From contig JAHDDZ010000027.1 of NCBI GenBank assembly GCA_020629095.1, forward strand, positions 1 through 9,229: a stretch of DNA of 9,229 nucleotides. Direction: 5' to 3'. The position numbers and the translations under genes were made by a program. Origin of the DNA: Candidatus Altimarinota bacterium. Lineage in GTDB: Bacteria; Patescibacteriota; Gracilibacteria; UBA4473. Below, piece after piece: positions 5,836 through 9,229 of the stretch; positions within the stretch are counted from its first letter, which is position 1; the number at the start of each line of letters is the position of its first letter. Below the pieces are notes generated by a model. It worked only from the letters and a program-made list of their open reading frames with translations, was not told the DNA's origin and did not search any database.

Positions 5836-8800
5836 CTACTCATCGCCGTCTTTTGTCTCGAATCCCTCTTTCAACTCAGACTCGTCAACCACTTCTTTCA
5901 TTGCCTCTGGCAGGTTTTCTTCATCCACTTCTGCATCCTCTGCTTCTGCTTCTTTTTCCTTAAGCGTAGCAGCCGTGACAACCCCTGCAGCCATATCTTC
6001 TTTCAACTGTACAGCAGCATCAACATCAAATGTTTCTGCGTTTTTGTTTCGCATGTCAAATGTTGGATCCTCCACTTCTGAGCCATCTTGAAGCAATTCA
6101 ACCTTTAACCCAAGCGCCTGCAGCTCTTTCATAAGCACATTAAACGACTCAGGAATGGTCACCAAGTCAATTGGTTCTTGTTTCACGATACTCTCATATG
6201 CCTTCGCACGACCATGCACATCATCTGACTTAATTGTCAGCATCTCTTGCAGCGTGTGCGCAGCACCATAGGCCTCAAGCGCCCACACCTCCATCTCACC
6301 AAAACGCTGACCCCCGTTTTGGGCTTTCCCACCAAACGGCTGCTGCGTAACCAAACTATATGGCCCCACGCTTCGCGCGTGCACTTTGTCTTCAACCAAG
6401 TGAATCAGCTTCAGCATGTACACAATTCCAACCACCGTGGTGTGGCTAAATGGCTCGCCCGTTCGCCCATCATAGAGCTGAAACTTCCCATCTTCAGGCA
6501 TATCATTTGCTTTCAAAAATTCTTGAATCATGTCGAGCTTAATTCCACTCAGAGCCGGCGTTGCGACTTTGATTCCCATGTTGTGGGCAGCCATACCCAA
6601 GTGCGTTTCCAGCACCTGCCCGATATTCATCCGTGAGCTTACCCCAAGCGGGTTCAAGATGATATCCACTGGCGTTCCGTCTTCCATGTGTGGCATATCT
6701 TCAGCTGGCACAATCCGGCTAATAACTCCTTTGTTCCCATGGCGCCCAGCCATTTTGTCTCCGGCCTCCAGGTGGCGCAGTTGAGCAATATACACCACAA
6801 CGCGCTTCAGCACGCTGGTTGGCAGGTCGTCGCCTTTGCTTCGGTCCAACACCTCAATGTCTACTACTTTCCCCCCAGACCCACGCGGCAGACGCATACT
6901 CGTGTCTTTCACGTCATGGGCTTTTTCTCCGAAGATAGCCCGTAGCAACCGGTCTTCGGCGCTCAGCTCTGTTTCTCCTTTCGGAGTCACTTTTCCGGCC
7001 ATGATGTCACCCGCCAAAATAGTTGAACCAACACGGATAATACCTTCTTCATCCAGGTCCTTCAGGCGGTGAGCCCCAACATTGGGGATGTCGGCAGTCA
7101 GCTCTTCGGGCCCCAGTTTTGTGTCACGAATATCCATTTCATACTTCTCAATATGGATGCTATTAAACAGCCCCTCACGCACCACACGGTCACTGACTAT
7201 CACCGCATCCTCATAGTTATATCCGCCCCAGCTCATATACGCCACCATCAGGTTTTGCCCCAGCGCCGCTTCACCATTTTGGGTTGCAGAACCGTCAATC
7301 AGCACATCGTCTTCTTTTACTTTGTCTCCAGAAACCACAACCGGTTTTTGGTTCAGGCATGTTCCCTGATTTGTCCGCTTAAACGTCGTAATATCATATT
7401 CATATTTTTGCCCAGATTTACCTACAAAAACCATGTGCTCAGCGTCAACTTCTTTGACCTCACCAGCTTCTGGCGCGCGCACTGTTTGTGACGAGCTTGT
7501 AATCGCCTCCATCCCTGTTCCGACAACCGGGCTTTGAGGCTTAATGAGCGGCACCGCTTGCCGTTGCATGTTTGATCCCATCAACGCACGAGTATTGTCA
7601 TCATGCTCTAGAAAGGCGATCATACTGGTCGAAAGCGATACAATCTGCTTCGGGCTCACATCCATGTGAGTCGCTGCTGGCGTCGGGTACGTTCCTGGCT
7701 CAAAGCCTTTTCGGGCAGAAACAGCATCTTCTGCAATCTCTCCCAGCTCATTTAGCTTTGTGTTTCCCTGTGCCACACACATTGTTTTTTCGTCTTCTGC
7801 GTTGTAATACGCCACATCTTTTGTGACGTGTGGCCACACTGGAACTGTTTTGTCCTTCCAGTCTTTTTTCAGCGCTTCTGCTACTTTTTTATCAATCACA
7901 TCGCCCTTTTGCACCAACGCTTTTTTCTTTCCCTTCAGGATCATATCCTCCAAGGCTCGGCGACCAATTGCTGCTTTGCCATCATTTTTTACAGATTTTG
8001 ACAAAATCCGATATGGCGCCTCGATGAAGCCCATATTGTTTACTCGGGCATATGTCGCCAAATGCAACACCAAACCAATATTCGGCCCCTCAGGTGTCGT
8101 CACCGGACAAATGCGCCCAAAGTGACTTGGGTGCACATCCCGCACCTCGAAACTAGCTCGCTCACGCGTCAGCCCTCCAGGCCCCATGGCGCTAATCCGC
8201 CGCTTATGCTCTAGCTCAGCTAGTGGATTTGTCTGGTCCATAAACTGACTTAGCTGACTGCTGGCAAAAAACTCATGCATTGACGCAGTCACCGGTCGGC
8301 AGTTAACAATCTGCGTTGGGGTTACGGTTTCTAGCTCCACGATTGACATCCGGTCACGGATGATCCGTTCGGTTCGCATCAGCCCCACGCGGAACTTGTT
8401 TTGAATGAGCTCACCAACACCGCGGATCCGTCGGTTACTCAAGTGATCAATGTCATCTGGTCGCCCTTCACCGTTGTTCAGGGCCATCAGCCCCTTCAGC
8501 GCATTGATGAAATCCTCAATTCGGAAGATATTTTCATCCTCGCCTTTTGGCACTTTTGTACCAAATTTTTGATTAATTTTATATCGCGCAATCGGCCCCA
8601 AGTCATATTTTCGTGTGTTGTGAAATAGGTCCTCAATGAATGCACGAGCATTTTCTGGGGTTGCCAGATCACCCGGCCGGATCCGACGATACACGCCTTG
8701 CCATGCGTCACGAGATGTTTGCGTATCATCTTTTGCAAGCGTCAGCGTAATCGGATCAGCTTCAATACCTTTTGTGACGCTCTTGAAAAGCTTTTTGATT

Positions 8801-9229
8801 TCCGCATCCGTTTCATATCCAAATGCCCGTAAGAACATAGTGACAGGGATTTTTCGTTTTCGGTCAACTTTAACCCAATACACGCCTCGTTTATCATTTT
8901 CGATCTCGAGCCATGCACCTCTTCGTGGAATCATCTTTGCTTGGTACTGCCCTCGAACGCTGACAGATGGGACAAAAAAGCACCCTGGACTTCGCACAAT
9001 TTGGTTCACAATGATCCGCTCAATTCCATTCACCATAAATGTTCCGTAGTCAGTCATTCGCGGAATTTGCCCAAAATACACATCCTGCTCTTTAATCTCT
9101 CCACTCTCAATATTTGTGAGTGCAACGTGCGCTCGGATAATACTCTCATACGTTTGGCCTTTTCGACGACACGTCGGAATATCATTTTTCGGATCCTCAA
9201 TATTTATGTTCAAAACCTCTAGTTTTAGC
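5836..9229 (-). CDS. rpoB: DNA-directed RNA polymerase subunit beta (N-terminus beyond window)
   Basis: The minus-strand frame is open from the right edge to TAG at 5838-5836, followed at once by an in-frame TAA. About 1130 residues are visible. By alignment with E. coli RpoB some 80 N-terminal residues are missing. Residues here are counted from the codon at 9213. Recognisable parts are TYESIIRAHV and KEQDVYFGQIPRMTD (lobe and protrusion start), the rifampicin region FFASSQLSQFMDQTNP to ISAMGPGG (315-347), EGPNIGL (375-381), FLEHDDNTRALMGSNMQRQ (534-552), YNYEDA (665-670, equivalent to E. coli E813/D814), GDKMAGRHGNKGV (818-830, with K820 and K828 equivalent to K1065 and K1073), and the clamp motif GGKAQNGGQRFGEMEVWALE (961-980). 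The last motif has N where most bacteria have F. A lineage-type insertion lies at about 408-460, and an acidic tail of about 85 residues follows the usual C-terminus. rpoC does not follow; obg does. The protein looks fully functional. Confidence 0.98.
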   Translation of the reverse strand, partial: LKLEVLNINIEDPKNDIPTCRRKGQTYESIIRAHVALTNIESGEIKEQDVYFGQIPRMTDYGTFMVNGIERIIVNQIVRSPGCFFVPSVSVRGQYQAKMIPRRGAWLEIENDKRGVYWVKVDRKRKIPVTMFLRAFGYETDAEIKKLFKSVTKGIEADPITLTLAKDDTQTSRDAWQGVYRRIRPGDLATPENARAFIEDLFHNTRKYDLGPIARYKINQKFGTKVPKGEDENIFRIEDFINALKGLMALNNGEGRPDDIDHLSNRRIRGVGELIQNKFRVGLMRTERIIRDRMSIVELETVTPTQIVNCRPVTASMHEFFASSQLSQFMDQTNPLAELEHKRRISAMGPGGLTRERASFEVRDVHPSHFGRICPVTTPEGPNIGLVLHLATYARVNNMGFIEAPYRILSKSVKNDGKAAIGRRALEDMILKGKKKALVQKGDVIDKKVAEALKKDWKDKTVPVWPHVTKDVAYYNAEDEKTMCVAQGNTKLNELGEIAEDAVSARKGFEPGTYPTPAATHMDVSPKQIVSLSTSMIAFLEHDDNTRALMGSNMQRQAVPLIKPQSPVVGTGMEAITSSSQTVRAPEAGEVKEVDAEHMVFVGKSGQKYEYDITTFKRTNQGTCLNQKPVVVSGDKVKEDDVLIDGSATQNGEAALGQNLMVAYMSWGGYNYEDAVIVSDRVVREGLFNSIHIEKYEMDIRDTKLGPEELTADIPNVGAHRLKDLDEEGIIRVGSTILAGDIMAGKVTPKGETELSAEDRLLRAIFGEKAHDVKDTSMRLPRGSGGKVVDIEVLDRSKGDDLPTSVLKRVVVYIAQLRHLEAGDKMAGRHGNKGVISRIVPAEDMPHMEDGTPVDIILNPLGVSSRMNIGQVLETHLGMAAHNMGIKVATPALSGIKLDMIQEFLKANDMPEDGKFQLYDGRTGEPFSHTTVVGIVYMLKLIHLVEDKVHARSVGPYSLVTQQPFGGKAQNGGQRFGEMEVWALEAYGAAHTLQEMLTIKSDDVHGRAKAYESIVKQEPIDLVTIPESFNVLMKELQALGLKVELLQDGSEVEDPTFDMRNKNAETFDVDAAVQLKEDMAAGVVTAATLKEKEAEAEDAEVDEENLPEAMKEVVDESELKEGFETKDGDE

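Noticed and set aside
5828..5870. Separate promoter for obg in the AT-rich end of rpoB
   Set aside because: TAGTAA and TAATAA resemble a -10, but no -35 with a TTG core lies 16-18 nt upstream, and the resemblance comes from the tandem stop codons.
5630..6091. Plus-strand open frames opposite obg and rpoB, including a Ser-rich 153-codon frame
   Set aside because: They are antisense to strongly conserved coding sequence, have low-complexity composition reflecting the Glu-rich minus strand, and lack start signals.
439..9229. Alternative genetic code with UGA as glycine, as in some Patescibacteria
   Set aside because: All long genes are continuous under the standard code with no in-frame TGA, including the highly conserved rpoB and obg.
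1..9229. Mobile element, CRISPR array, tRNA or riboswitch
   Set aside because: No transposase, integrase, direct-repeat array, tRNA-like cloverleaf or long structured leader was found, and the intergenic gaps are too short to hold one.

Overview
This is a compact bacterial chromosomal window. Almost every base is coding, intergenic gaps run from none (a 1-nt overlap) to about 70 nt, and there is no stretch over 300 nt without a gene. RpoB and Obg are clearly bacterial. No RNA gene, insertion sequence, CRISPR array, phage gene or integrase was seen. A Patescibacteria (Candidate Phyla Radiation) type genome is my best guess, at low to moderate confidence. The hints are short intergenic gaps, few Shine-Dalgarno sites with apparently leaderless starts, a minimal ComEC-like channel, and an rpoB that is not followed by rpoC. 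All five genes that end in the window use TAG or TAA stops, and none has an in-frame TGA. There is therefore no sign of the UGA-glycine code known from Gracilibacteria and Absconditabacteria.

Layout, left to right. (1) The N-terminal part of a DUF389-type membrane protein is on the minus strand and runs off the left edge. (2) A short divergent promoter region follows, in which the two -35 boxes share an 11-bp palindrome. (3) A plus-strand pair comes next: an M17 leucyl aminopeptidase, then a ComEC/Rec2 competence channel whose start codon overlaps the aminopeptidase stop (TAATG). (4) A GT4-type glycosyltransferase on the plus strand has its own promoter directly at its start codon. (5) The minus-strand GTPase gene obg converges on the glycosyltransferase with a 10-nt gap. 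(6) Upstream of obg on the minus strand is rpoB, which runs off the right edge and lacks only its N-terminal portion. A perfect 9-bp hairpin lies between rpoB and obg.

How the genes relate. The right half is core information processing: the RNA polymerase beta subunit, then a ribosome-assembly GTPase, probably cotranscribed. The left half is a small plus-strand cluster of peptide breakdown, DNA uptake and glycan synthesis. No shared pathway is evident beyond possible salvage of amino acids and nucleic acids. I did not find a clear undescribed system. The most interesting points are the separation of rpoB from rpoC, the leaderless or overlapping promoter architecture, the ComEC without a nuclease-like C-terminal domain, and the lineage-type insertion and acidic tail of RpoB.
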